Positions 1-8,620 of a DNA stretch of 64,000 bases are shown piece by piece; the stretch's first letter is position 1, and each line of letters begins with the position of its first letter. The translations under genes and the position numbers were made by a program. Source of the stretch: Kocuria massiliensis. GTDB lineage: Bacteria > Actinomycetota > Actinomycetes > Actinomycetales > Micrococcaceae. A model generated the notes under the pieces. That model worked only from the letters and a program-made list of their open reading frames with translations, had not been told where the DNA came from and made no database searches. Where the stretch lies: positions 124,001 to 188,000 of the forward strand of contig NZ_LT835159.1 in the NCBI RefSeq assembly GCF_900169715.1. Reading direction: 5' to 3'.

Positions 1-915
1 GGCGTCGCGGGCTTGCTCGGCGTTCAGGTCGGGAAAACCGATCTGCTCCGGTAGGAGATCGCGGAGGTGTTCGACTCCGGTGGCGTTCTGGAGAGCTTCG
101 CACACGTCGCGGCGAGCCGAATACTGGCCATCCGCCAGATCATGCGGGGCACGGGTGTCGATCACCAGGAACGTTAGGCCAGCATCCGAAACGTTGACGT
201 CCACCGGCTGGATCGAGAAGTCCCGGAAGTCGATGACTATGGCCTGCCCGGGCAGAGAGCGCAGGGACGTGGTTTGGTCAAGCCCACCGGTCACGGCGCC
301 GGCCACTTCGTTCTCGGCCCGCATGCACACTCGAGCCAGGCGTGCGCGAAGTTCGTCGTTGTCCGGACCGCAGCCGCCCACGGGGAGGGGTTGCATGGAA
401 GCTTCGGTGCGCAAGGGGCAGGAGAGCTCCAGGAGCGCCAAGGCTGTTGCACACTCGAGCGCGGCGGAGGATGACAACCCGCCTCCGACTGGGACGGTCG
501 AGTCGATGAGGAGGTCGGCGCCAAAATCCGGCGGTAGGGCGATGTCGCCGCCGCCTTCCTGATTCATGGACCAGGCGACGCCGCCCACGTAAGAAAACCA
601 TCCGCTCACGGTTCCGGGCGCGATCTCCGAAACGCGGTGTTGCACGGGTTCGCTCATCTGTAGCGACTCGGCGTGAAGGATGCCGTCTCGCCGGAGACGG
701 CCGGCAATCAGCGTCCGGTACGGCAGGGGCGTGGGAAAACATGCGCCGCCGTTGAAATCGACGTACTCGCCCAAGAGGTTCAGGCGTCCGGGGGCTGACC
801 AAACGCCGTCGGGCTCCGATCCGTACCTCTCAAGGAACGCTTCTCGCAGGGCCTGCACCTGCGCGGTGTGGTCCGGCAATCTGGCCCATCGAGCCGCGAT
901 CGAGGCCTCGGTCAT
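1..915 (-). CDS. galK: Galactokinase, 3' part cut by window edge
   Basis: GHMP-family sugar kinase that phosphorylates galactose to galactose-1-phosphate (Leloir pathway, cytoplasm). The reverse frame is open from an ATG at 915 to the window edge (305 codons). Residues about 41-57 carry the galactokinase signature (PGRLNLLGEYVDFNGG), and a GHMP ATP-binding loop VPVGGGLSSSAA lies near residue 145. The GGLDQ segment follows, where the catalytic Asp normally sits. The C-terminal third lies outside the window. The tyrosine in LLGEYVDFNGG replaces the usual His of LIGEHTDYNGG, so a close GHMP relative acting on another sugar cannot be fully excluded. About 100 bp separate it from the tetR gene upstream, with no visible shared operon signal. 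Confidence 0.85.
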   Translation of the reverse strand, partial: MTEASIAARWARLPDHTAQVQALREAFLERYGSEPDGVWSAPGRLNLLGEYVDFNGGACFPTPLPYRTLIAGRLRRDGILHAESLQMSEPVQHRVSEIAPGTVSGWFSYVGGVAWSMNQEGGGDIALPPDFGADLLIDSTVPVGGGLSSSAALECATALALLELSCPLRTEASMQPLPVGGCGPDNDELRARLARVCMRAENEVAGAVTGGLDQTTSLRSLPGQAIVIDFRDFSIQPVDVNVSDAGLTFLVIDTRAPHDLADGQYSARRDVCEALQNATGVEHLRDLLPEQIGFPDLNAEQARDA

Positions 916-1012
916 GGAGCTGTACCTGAATTCTGTGTTGGACGTTGTGGGGAAAATGACGCGCGGTTCGGCCGTGGAGAGTCAGATTGGGGATTGGCGG
1001 AGACCGCGCGCA

Positions 1013-1651
1013 TCAATCATTGTAATGCGGTTCGGATCCGCTCTCAGGCGGCGAGAGTTTTGTGGACCGAAGCAGTCCGTCCACGGCAGCGCGAACGCCG
1101 AACTCGCAGGCGTCGGCCTCAAATCCGGCCACGCTGGCGCCATCGCCCTCCGCGCCTCCGGCCCGTGGCCCCGGTGATGTGAGTCGCGCACGATTGTGTT
1201 CGGCTGAGACAAACCCCAACACCGAGTAGAGCACCGTTCTGGCGCCCCAGTCGGCGTGGCGCTCGTCCAGACCGGCCGCATTCAGGCAACGGCGGACCTC
1301 CACAAAAGACCTGATGGACTCCGGGTGAGCCGCCATCGCCACCCCGACGACGTCGGCGCCGTCCGGATACGGAACGATAGCCTCCCGTACGGTCCTGGCC
1401 AGGGCGACAACGGCCTCCACGGTTTCGGCGGGATCGAGCGGGCCCGAGGGTTCCTCGATGCGTTCCGGAGACGCCAACATCCGCTCGGCCAGCAGGGTCA
1501 GCAATTCCTGCTTATTCTTCACGTGGTAGTACAGGGCACCCGGCGCGACGCCGAGTTCCGAGGCGACCCGACGCATCGACAAATCGCCCAACCCGTACTC
1601 GCTCAGCAGCGAGAGGGCGGTCGAGAGAATGCGTTCTTGGGTCAGGGCCAC
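1013..1651 (-). CDS. TetR-family regulator, candidate BioQ
   Basis: One-component DNA-binding repressor of 212 aa. The N-terminal helix-turn-helix spans roughly residues 5-55, with the typical LGVAPGALYYHVKNK recognition helix, and the rest is a variable ligand domain. It lies 43 bp downstream of the DJ-1/PfpI gene on the same strand. That pair is divergent from bioB, with a BioQ-type palindrome between them (2343-2374). In actinobacteria the biotin repressor BioQ is a TetR protein acting on a TGAAC-N3-GTTCA type site. The position makes this a reasonable BioQ candidate, but that link is inferred and other TetR genes in the window are not excluded. Confidence 0.8.
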   Translation of the reverse strand: MALTQERILSTALSLLSEYGLGDLSMRRVASELGVAPGALYYHVKNKQELLTLLAERMLASPERIEEPSGPLDPAETVEAVVALARTVREAIVPYPDGADVVGVAMAAHPESIRSFVEVRRCLNAAGLDERHADWGARTVLYSVLGFVSAEHNRARLTSPGPRAGGAEGDGASVAGFEADACEFGVRAAVDGLLRSTKLSPPESGSEPHYND

Positions 1652-1694
1652 GAAAAGAGTCTACCGAGGGTCTTCTCGCCCACGCTGCTGAGGC

Positions 1695-2231
1695 TTAGGA
1701 GAGGGCCTCAGAAATGGCGGCGTTGAAGGCATCGATGTCGTGGGGGTTGCGGCTCGTGATGAGGTTGCCGTCCACCACTACTTGCTCGTCCTCCCACGCG
1801 GCACCGGCGTTAATGAGGTCCGTAGTGATCGAGGAGAACGAGGTCAGGCGGCGTCCCCGTGCGAGGTCGGCCTGCGCAAGGATCCAGGGTGCGTGGCAAA
1901 TCGCCGCGACCGTCTTGTTCTGGTCGAAGAAGGCCCGAACGAAGTCCGTGGCGCCGTCGGCGATACGCAAAGCGTCCGCATTGAGGGTTCCGCCGGGAAG
2001 GACGAGGGCATCGTAGTCTTCCGGGTTGGCCTCCGCGAGCGGGACGTCCACGGAGAAGGAGTCTGCGTGGTCCCAATCGCCGTTCATGGCCGTCAAGGTC
2101 CCTTCGGCGGGGGAGACGATGACGGTCTTAGCGCCGGCGTCGTCGAGAGCCTTGCGGGGACGGGTCAGCTCAACCTCTTCGACACCGTTGGTCAAGAGGA
2201 AGGCGACGGTCTTTCCGGAGAGGTCTGCCAT
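1695..2231 (-). CDS. DJ-1/PfpI family protein (type 1 glutamine amidotransferase fold)
   Basis: 178 aa, the usual length for PfpI/YhbO-like proteins, which act as intracellular proteases, deglycases or chaperones. Visible motifs are the nucleophile elbow AICHAPW (Cys112, His113) and an acidic pair at residues 18-19 that usually supplies the catalytic Glu. The ATG at 2231 is preceded by AGAAGGGA in the right place for a ribosome site. It is the first gene of a leftward pair with the TetR gene and shares its upstream region with bioB. Substrate unknown; the link to biotin control is positional only. Confidence 0.88.
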   Translation of the reverse strand: MADLSGKTVAFLLTNGVEEVELTRPRKALDDAGAKTVIVSPAEGTLTAMNGDWDHADSFSVDVPLAEANPEDYDALVLPGGTLNADALRIADGATDFVRAFFDQNKTVAAICHAPWILAQADLARGRRLTSFSSITTDLINAGAAWEDEQVVVDGNLITSRNPHDIDAFNAAISEALS

Positions 2232-2342
2232 GGTGTAATCCCTTCTGAGCGTGCTGTTTTAAGGCCACGCTACGTCTGAACGACGGAGCGACGAAAGGGT
2301 GTGCGCTCAGAGCACATTGTCGATGAGGCAGCCCCCTGCGAA

Positions 2343-2374
2343 CATTGAACACCGTTCAAAAACGGTGTTCAATG
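2343..2374. promoter_or_regulatory. BioQ-type operator upstream of bioB
   Basis: A perfect inverted repeat with 14-bp arms (2343-2356 and 2361-2374) and a CAAA spacer. The left part (2345-2359) is itself the perfect palindrome TTGAACACCGTTCAA, matching the TGAAC-N3-GTT(C/A) motif known for actinobacterial BioQ. The right arm supplies a second half-overlapping site. It ends 5 bp before the bioB start, so bound repressor would sit on the promoter or transcription start, and it could also cover the divergent PfpI-tetR promoter. Confidence 0.75.
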
Positions 2375-2379
2375 CTCAC

Positions 2380-3453
2380 ATGATGTGTGAACCAACTGCC
2401 CTCGCCCGCCGAATCTCCGAAGGCCAGAGCCTTAGCCGAGAGGAAGCACTGTCCATCCTCAATGCCGCCGACGCCGAAACCCTAGGGATCGTCGCGGCCG
2501 CTTCTGACCTCCGCCGCCAACACTTTGGCAATAGCGTCAAGGTCAACTATCTGGTCAATCTGAAGTCCGGCTTGTGCCCGGAAGACTGCACCTACTGCTC
2601 GCAACGCTTAGGCTCGGCCGCCGAGATCCTGAAGTACACGTGGATCAAGCCCGAAGAGGCCGTGCGGCAGGCTGAGCTAGGAATTGCCGGTGGTGCCTCA
2701 CGCGTATGCATGGTGGCCAGCGGCAAGGGGCCTACCGACCGGGACGTCGACAGGGTCTCGACGATGATCCACGGCCTGAAAGGCGCCAATCCCGACGTCG
2801 AAGTCTGCGCTTGCCTCGGAATCTTGCGCGAAGGCCAGGCGGAGAAACTCCGTGATGCCGGCGCGGACGCCTACAACCACAACCTCAACACCTCCGAGGA
2901 TCACTACGGGGAGATTTGCACGACGCACGGATTCGGTGAACGTGTCGAAACGGTGCGTCGCGCCCGTGAGACCGGGCTTCAGGCGTGCTCGGGCCTGATC
3001 GTGGGCATGGGGGAGAGTCCCGAACAGCTCGTCGATGCCGTGTTTTCCCTGGTGGATCTGGGCGCCGAATCTATTCCGGTGAATTTTCTGATGCCCTTCG
3101 AGGGCACTCCGCTGGAAGGAACGTGGGAGTTAGATCCCCTGAAATGCTTGCGTATTCTCGCGATGGTGAGAATGGCCGCCCCGGATCGTGAGGTTCGGAT
3201 GGCGGGGGGACGAGAAATGCATTTGCGTTCGCTCCAGCCCCTCGCCCTCAATGTTGTCAACTCGCTGTTCCTGGGCGACTACTTGACGAGCGAAGGGCAG
3301 TCCGCCCTGGATGATCTACGGATGATCCGCGACGCCGGATTCGAGGTTTTGGGTGCTGAGGGCCGTGACCTGGTGGCCGAACACGAAGAGCGCACGGAGC
3401 AGGTGTCCCTCCGGCGTCGGGGAGTAGGAACCGAGACCGCGCCAAACGCCTAG
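2380..3453 (+). CDS. bioB: Biotin synthase
   Basis: Radical-SAM enzyme inserting sulfur into dethiobiotin, the last step of biotin synthesis. The CxxxCxxC cluster motif (Cys66, Cys70, Cys73 in [13 protein letters not shown]) binds the [4Fe-4S] centre. Later conserved parts include YNHNLNTSE and the [11 protein letters not shown] region. The frame is open back to 2299, but the BioQ-type palindrome ends at 2374, so I place the start at the double ATG 2380/2383 (357 aa). No clear ribosome site precedes it, and a leaderless or nearly leaderless mRNA is possible. No other bio gene is adjacent, as in actinobacteria with dispersed biotin genes. Confidence 0.93.
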   Translation: MMCEPTALARRISEGQSLSREEALSILNAADAETLGIVAAASDLRRQHFGNSVKVNYLVNLKSGLCPEDCTYCSQRLGSAAEILKYTWIKPEEAVRQAELGIAGGASRVCMVASGKGPTDRDVDRVSTMIHGLKGANPDVEVCACLGILREGQAEKLRDAGADAYNHNLNTSEDHYGEICTTHGFGERVETVRRARETGLQACSGLIVGMGESPEQLVDAVFSLVDLGAESIPVNFLMPFEGTPLEGTWELDPLKCLRILAMVRMAAPDREVRMAGGREMHLRSLQPLALNVVNSLFLGDYLTSEGQSALDDLRMIRDAGFEVLGAEGRDLVAEHEERTEQVSLRRRGVGTETAPNA

Positions 3454-3523
3454 CCCACGAGGGGTTTGTCGCCGCTCCTGCCCAACCGCTGCCTATGGGC
3501 CGTATGGTTTGTGTGTGGACTTC

Positions 3524-5205
3524 ATGATCGTCATTATTGTGATTCTGTTGGCGACCCTCGTGCTCGTAGGCGTCGGCGACCGATTCAATCTGCCCTGGCC
3601 GGTGCTGTTGACGCTTGCCGTCGCAGCGATCATTTTCATTCCGGCGGTTCCGAACGTCAGCATCAAGCCTGAGCTGATCCTGCCGATCTTCCTCCCGCCC
3701 TTGCTCTGGGCGCTAGGGCAAAGAGCCAGTTGGCAGATGTTCCGAACCAACTGGCGGGCGATCGTCATCTATTCGGTGGTCCTCGTGGCCATCACGATCT
3801 TGGCCGTGACGTGGACGGCCCTCGTCTTCATCCCGGGCATGACGCTCGCGGCGGCCGTGGCCATCGGTGCGGCCGTCGCCCCGCCGGACCCCGTGGCGGT
3901 TGAGGCCCGCCGGACCCCGTGGCGGTTGAGGCTGTCGCGGAACCGGTGGGAATCCCACGACGCATCGTCGCCACGCTCCAAACGGAGGGCCTGTTTAACG
4001 ACGCAGTCTCCCTCGTGGCCTTCCAGGCCGCGCTCGCGGCCATTACGGATCACGGGCACCTCTCCGCTCCCATGTTGGCCTTGGAATTTCTGTACACCGC
4101 GGTCGCGGCCGTGGCAGTCGGCCTGCTTTTCGGGTGGTTGGGTGGCATTGCGCGGCGGTACCTGACCTCGAGCGTGGCACGGTCCGGCTTGACCCTGGTC
4201 ATCCCGTTCGCGATCTACATCGCTTCCGAAGAGATCCATGCATCCGGCGTGATCGCCGTGGTGGTCGGAGCTGTACAGATGTCGAGCACCATCGGTGACC
4301 TGGAGCCCGAGGATCGTCTCAGCGGAACGGCCTTCTGGGGCGTCTTGGAATTGCTCATCACCGGCGTCGCCTTCGGCCTGATTGGGCTGCAGGTTCGCGC
4401 GGTTATCGACGACGCCGGCGACCGCATCGGCGAAATGATCCTGCACGGTGTCATCATCTCCGCCGTCGTGATCCTGTTGCGGCTGGCATGGATGGCCGTG
4501 ATGGTGGCGGTCAACTCCGCCAAGGGTGGCCGCTTCATGACGCCGCGCACCTTCGGCGAAGCCCTGGTGATGACGTGGTCCGGCATGCGCGGACTGGTGA
4601 CGCTGGCGCTGGCCCTCTCCCTTCCGACGATCGGCTTTGATTTCCGTTCCGAGGTGCTGGTCATCGCATTCGTGGTGCTCCTGTTCACCATGGTCTTCCC
4701 CGGACTGACGCTGCCCATGCTCGTCAAGATCTTGGGGCTCGACCAAGAGGACGACCAAGACCGGCAGGAACGCGAGCTGCTGCAAAGGGCTCAGTACGCG
4801 GCGATGGAGGCCGTCCGATCCTCAGCCAAGGATGCGCCCCCAGAGATGGTGGCGACGGTTTCGGAACTCTACCGGCGGATGGTCCCGCGAAGCCCGCAGG
4901 AGATCGAAAGCTCCGAGGTCTACGACCAGCAGATGCGGGAACGCACCAAGCGGCGCAAGCTATTTGTGCACATTCGCGATATCGCCTTGAACGCCGCGCA
5001 GGACGAAGTGATCAAGGCACGTTCCGACCGGGGCGTGGACCCGGCAACCGCCGACCAAGTGTTGCGGAGACTCGATCAGCTCGCCGCCATCGAGAACCCC
5101 GATATGGCCGGAATACTTCCCGCGATGAGACCAGACGGGAACCCGCAGGCAGCCCAACGAATGGGCAGAAAAGAGCCTGGCGACTCGCAACCGCCGGCCT
5201 CATGA
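3524..5205 (+). pseudogene. CPA1 Na+/H+ antiporter, frameshifted by a 26-bp tandem duplication
   Basis: Integral membrane cation/proton antiporter of the CPA1 (NhaP/NHE) type with a cytoplasmic tail. The reading frame from about 3524 runs through AAVAPPDPVAVEA and is then thrown out of frame. The rest (EPVGIPRRIVATLQTEGLFNDAVSLV onward to 5205) continues in another frame. The cause is visible: 3881-3906 is repeated exactly at 3907-3932, and 26 bp is not a multiple of three. Removing one copy rejoins both frames into one protein of about 550 aa. The break falls at the conserved ion-binding DPVA and FND region, so the product as read is truncated within the transport core. Possible starts are TTG 3509, GTG 3515 or ATG 3524. 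The C-terminal 120 residues are charged and cytoplasmic. Confidence 0.85.
3881..3932. repeat. 26-bp perfect tandem duplication
   Basis: Two identical 26-bp copies, 3881-3906 and 3907-3932, each beginning CCGCCGGACC and ending GGTTGAGGC. The unit encodes the PPDPVAVEA core of the antiporter. The short flanking identity typical of replication slippage makes precise loss of a copy plausible, which would restore the gene. Confidence 0.95.
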
Positions 5206-5218
5206 TGAAATAGAAGAC

Positions 5219-5476
5219 ATGAACTATCGCGTCTTCCTCACCCCCGCGTACCTGACGTCCCTGCTGGTGATTCTGCTCGGCGCCATCCTCGTAACCGCCC
5301 ATCTGGGCGTTCTCGGCTGGATCCTGCTCCTTGCCGGCCTGGCCCTGAACGTGGTGGCCTCGATGGTCAGCCACAACCGCGAAGAGCTCCGCAAGGCGGA
5401 CCAGCTGGAATCCGGATCTCCCGCGGCCAAACCGTGGTCTCAGGAGGGCCGTACGCGGGATACGTCCCGCTCCTAA
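5219..5476 (+). CDS. Small two-helix membrane protein, function unknown
   Basis: 85 aa starting with ATG 13 bp after the antiporter stop, behind an A-rich GAAATAGAAG stretch. Residues about 10-28 and 30-50 form two hydrophobic helices separated by a short turn, followed by a charged cytoplasmic tail (HNREELRKAD). It probably shares the antiporter transcript and ends just before a strong terminator. I do not recognise a family; a helper or unrelated small membrane protein is equally possible. Confidence 0.6.
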   Translation: MNYRVFLTPAYLTSLLVILLGAILVTAHLGVLGWILLLAGLALNVVASMVSHNREELRKADQLESGSPAAKPWSQEGRTRDTSRS

Positions 5477-5502
5477 AACACACCGGCCCCGCGCCGTCGA
5501 CA

Positions 5503-5556
5503 CAGGAAGGGCCCGCACCCCACGCGCGTGCGTGATGTGCGGGCCCTTCCTGTTTT
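5503..5556. terminator. Bidirectional terminator between convergent genes
   Basis: Perfect 16-bp inverted arms at 5503-5518 and 5537-5552 (CAGGAAGGGCCCGCAC), loop 18 nt, followed by TTTT on the + strand. It lies between the small membrane gene and the convergent MarR gene. Confidence 0.85.
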
Positions 5557-5567
5557 CTGCGCCCTAC

Positions 5568-6041
5568 TTAGCCTCGGCGGAGGACCTTGCGGACCCTGGT
5601 GAAGACGCTCTCAACGGTCTCGGCCTCTTCCAGAGAGACCAGGCCGTTGAACATGTCTCCGACGTGGCGCTTATGGATCTCCTGGGCCTCCAGGAAGACC
5701 TGCACCCCATGGCTGGTCAACTCTGCGAAGGCTGCCCGGCCGTCCGTCGTGTCCTCGATCCGTCGGAGAATTCCCTTCTCGCAGAGCACTCCAACTTGGT
5801 AGCTGAGGCGTGACGGGGAAAAGACCATCTCGTGGGCGATATCGCCCAAACGCAGACGCCGGTCCTTGGCGTGGTACAGGAGCTGGCACACGTCGTAATC
5901 GGCGAGACGAAGCGCCGTGTCCTTTCGGAGCAGTTGTTCGAGCTTGTTCAGCAGCATCTGTGAAGTCTCGAAGTACTGCCGCCACGCGTCGGAACGAATC
6001 CTCTCCTCGCTCCCGACCGGGCTTTCTTGTGGTTCTGTCAA
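5568..6041 (-). CDS. MarR-family transcriptional regulator
   Basis: 157 aa winged-helix regulator. The helix-turn-helix and wing lie at about residues 50-110 (LRLGDIAHEMVFSPSRLSYQVGVLCEKG and the DGRAAF wing, a variant of the usual DxRxxxV). The start is TTG at 6041, chosen because AAGGGGG stands 8 nt upstream. MarR proteins usually respond to phenolic ligands or oxidation and control a neighbouring gene. No obvious divergent target exists, since the next gene on the left is the convergent antiporter operon. Confidence 0.88.
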   Translation of the reverse strand: MTEPQESPVGSEERIRSDAWRQYFETSQMLLNKLEQLLRKDTALRLADYDVCQLLYHAKDRRLRLGDIAHEMVFSPSRLSYQVGVLCEKGILRRIEDTTDGRAAFAELTSHGVQVFLEAQEIHKRHVGDMFNGLVSLEEAETVESVFTRVRKVLRRG

Positions 6042-6254
6042 CGGTTATCCCCCTTGGTGGTTTCTCTGCGATGACCTCTTGACGTCCCCAAAATTTAGGC
6101 CCGCTAAGAAAATGCCATGCGTTCAAAGAGTACTAGGAAATTTCCAAACCAAAACTTTGGAAACCACGATTGGGTGAACTTTTCGCGTCTCGAAGTTAAC
6201 GCAACGGTGCCCTTCCGGTTAACCAGGCTCGATCCTGGCGGAAATTCAACGAAT
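6042..6254. other. Intergenic, no gene seen
   Basis: A 213-bp gap, noticeably AT-richer than its surroundings, upstream of the leftward MarR gene and downstream of the leftward response-regulator gene. It probably holds the marR promoter; no convincing ORF or hairpin. Confidence 0.5.
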
Positions 6255-6917
6255 TTACTTGTCAAGGAAAGTAAGTACGGCTCGTACTCGCCGGTTACCG
6301 GCGTCGGGGGCCAAGCCAAGTTTGTCGAAAATATTACCTATGTGTTTGGCCACAGTCGCCGAGGAGACGAAGAGTTCCTTCTCGATCTCGGAGTTGGCTT
6401 TCCCCTGTGCCATGAGATTGAGAATCTCCAATTCGCGGGGGGTCAGCTGATCCAAGGCGCTCGAACGGCCCGTGGACGAAGCGTTGCCCATGAGGTGCTT
6501 CACGACGTCGGGGTCGATCACGGTGCCCCCGCCGGCCACGGTTTCCAGGGCACGAGCGAAGTCCTCGACCTTGGCGACCCTGTCCTTGAGAAGGTATCCG
6601 AGTCCGGAAGAGTCTTCGGAGAAGAGTTCACGGGCGTACGCGGAGGCGATGTACTGGGAAAGCACCAAGACCGGTAGGCGGGGGTAGCGCTCGCGAAGGG
6701 TGTGGGCGGCTTGAAGTCCGTCGTTGGTGTTGGTGGGTGGCATGCGCACGTCGGTAATGACGACGTCGAGGCCCTCGCCCGCGTGTGCCTCGTCCACCGC
6801 CGTCAGGAGAGCGCCGGCGTCTTCAACTTGGCGCGTGACCTCGTGACCGAGTCTCGTCAGGACCATGACGAGCCCCTCCCGCAGCAGAGTGGAATCTTCC
6901 GCAAGAACAATGCGCAC
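6255..6917 (-). CDS. NarL/LuxR-type response regulator
   Basis: 220 aa. The receiver domain (1-120) has acidic pocket residues AEDS, phosphoacceptor Asp56 (VITDVRMP) and the conserved Lys in YLLKDR. The C-terminal LuxR helix-turn-helix (about 150-215) carries LTPRELEILNLMAQGKANSEIEKELFVSSATVAKHIGNIF. I start it at GTG 6917, with GAAAGG just upstream, because the receiver begins there and the longer frame to 6968 adds only non-conserved residues. It lies 100 bp downstream of the histidine kinase on the same strand and forms a two-component system with it. Targets unknown. Confidence 0.92.
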   Translation of the reverse strand: MRIVLAEDSTLLREGLVMVLTRLGHEVTRQVEDAGALLTAVDEAHAGEGLDVVITDVRMPPTNTNDGLQAAHTLRERYPRLPVLVLSQYIASAYARELFSEDSSGLGYLLKDRVAKVEDFARALETVAGGGTVIDPDVVKHLMGNASSTGRSSALDQLTPRELEILNLMAQGKANSEIEKELFVSSATVAKHIGNIFDKLGLAPDAGNRRVRAVLTFLDK

Positions 6918-7017
6918 TGGTTCGGCCTTTCGACAGGGTCGGGACAGGTAGTGGGAGCGTAGCTTCATGGCGACGACCCACCCCTCCCAGGGTATCTGCC
7001 GACGCCTCCGGTGGAGA

Positions 7018-8385
7018 TTAGGTGGCTGCGTCGATGGAATCGGGGCTTTGACTGCTCAATGGCAGGCGTCCGTAGAGGGTGGTTGGTCCGCCCACCGGGG
7101 ATTCCACCCAGACGCTGCCGCCCAACGGTTGCACGCGTTCGTTGAGCCCAGACATTCCCGTTCCCTTGCTCATATCGGCGCCGCCCTGGCCGTTGTCCGT
7201 GATCTCGACCGTCAGGGCGCCGTCCATGACCGACGCCGAGATCCACAGGGTGTTCGCCGTGGAGTGCTTGAGGGCGTTGGTGACGGCCTCGTTGGCAACG
7301 TAGTAGGCGGTTCGCTGGATGTCGTTGGGCAGCTGGTCGGCTGCGGTGTAGTGCAGATGCACCGGCAGCATGCAGTTGTTCGCCAACTCTTCGAGCGCCG
7401 CCCGGAGGCCGTGATCTTCCAAGACTGCGGGGTAGATGCCTCGAACGGTGTTGCGAAGGGTCTGCAGCGCGTGGGTCATTTGCTCCTGGGCGCGGACCAC
7501 TTGTTCCCTGGCCGACGTGATGTCGACCCCTTGGCCTTCGAGCATTTGAAGTTCAAATTCCGCCATCCCGAGACGCAGGTTGAGGTTGACGAGTTCTTGC
7601 TGGACGCCGTCGTGAAGGTCCCGCTCGATGCGGCGTCGTTCGGACTCAAAATTGTCCAAGATGCGGGCGCGGGAAAAGGTCAACTGGTGGACTTGGCGTT
7701 CAATTTCCTCGGGCCGAGGGCTGAGCAGGGCCTTGGAGACCGTGGCGGTGATCGCGGAGTAGAGGCCGTTGAAGTACGCGAAGAGGATGAGGCAGCCGAA
7801 GAACGCGAGGGCGGGAATCCACCATTCGTCGGCGTGCAGGGGGCGCTTAGCCATCCACGAGATGACGAGGGGGTCTTGGCTCAGGCTCTCCGTATCGATG
7901 TCTTGGTGGAGCGCTCCGGTGACGGTCCACAGCATGACCGTGATAAAAAGTGTCGCCGCCTCGAGGAACAACACGATCATGGTGGCGATGCCGAACATTG
8001 CGGAGGCCACCATCGCCAGGACGTTTCGCCACGAGGCGGGTTCCTTGTACCGGGTTTTGAGCCACACGGTAAAGGGCCTCAGGGGAAGGGCAACATGGGC
8101 CGAGGGGATGTCGCGGAACCCCAACATCCATAAGCGGCCGCGTTCGACGTAGCCGAACCACAGTCCCAGAATTGGTAGGAAGATGAGGCAGATGGCGGGA
8201 AGCAGGAGAAGTTCGAGAGAAATCCCGACCGAGGAATTGGTCGAGAGGGTGAGCAAGGTCAGGAAGCCAAAGAAGGCCACGAAGAAGATGAGGGGCTGAA
8301 GGACCATCCCCATGATCGCCGCCCACGGACCCGCCGTCACGAGATACCAGGGGCTCCTGAGCAGGCGCCACATCGACTGGTTCAT
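7018..8385 (-). CDS. Membrane sensor histidine kinase (HisKA_3 type)
   Basis: 455 aa from ATG 8385. About four to five hydrophobic segments lie in residues 15-215, resembling the actinobacterial putative-sensor domain. The dimerisation and phosphoacceptor helix is ERRRIERDLHDGVQQ with His258, and the C-terminal ATPase domain has NEAVTNALKHS and the GQGG/GTGMSGLNERV loops. This is the NarL-partner class (DesK/LiaS-like), and its partner follows directly. The long transmembrane input domain without an extracellular sensor suggests sensing of the membrane or cell envelope, which is inference. The frame extends upstream to 8490 but that part lacks conserved features. Confidence 0.9.
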   Translation of the reverse strand: MNQSMWRLLRSPWYLVTAGPWAAIMGMVLQPLIFFVAFFGFLTLLTLSTNSSVGISLELLLLPAICLIFLPILGLWFGYVERGRLWMLGFRDIPSAHVALPLRPFTVWLKTRYKEPASWRNVLAMVASAMFGIATMIVLFLEAATLFITVMLWTVTGALHQDIDTESLSQDPLVISWMAKRPLHADEWWIPALAFFGCLILFAYFNGLYSAITATVSKALLSPRPEEIERQVHQLTFSRARILDNFESERRRIERDLHDGVQQELVNLNLRLGMAEFELQMLEGQGVDITSAREQVVRAQEQMTHALQTLRNTVRGIYPAVLEDHGLRAALEELANNCMLPVHLHYTAADQLPNDIQRTAYYVANEAVTNALKHSTANTLWISASVMDGALTVEITDNGQGGADMSKGTGMSGLNERVQPLGGSVWVESPVGGPTTLYGRLPLSSQSPDSIDAAT

Positions 8386-8620
8386 TCTGTTCTTTGCCTC
8401 AGGTTCCAGGGTTGGTGTTACTCGTGAGGTTACACGTCGGTTCAGGACGAGGCCGAGCCGAAGGGGGCTATGGGGTGGCCGATGAGGCATGCACTGGTCG
8501 AGACGGCCTCGTCGGCGCGGGAGGAACCCCTTCGGGTCGGCGCTTCGTCACAAACTATCGTGGCTCGGAGCGGCCCGCCGGGTCAGTGGGGTGGGCACTG
8601 AAGATGGGGTAGTGCTAGTT

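Noticed and set aside
2299-2379. Longer start for bioB
   Set aside because: It would put the BioQ-type operator inside the coding sequence, and the added residues are not conserved in biotin synthases.
3769-4785. A 338-codon minus-strand frame opposite the antiporter
   Set aside because: Gln/Asp/His-rich composition is the usual antisense image of a membrane protein gene; the sense strand encodes a clear transporter.
6967-8133. A 388-codon + strand frame opposite the histidine kinase
   Set aside because: The kinase H-box and ATPase motifs on the minus strand are unambiguous.
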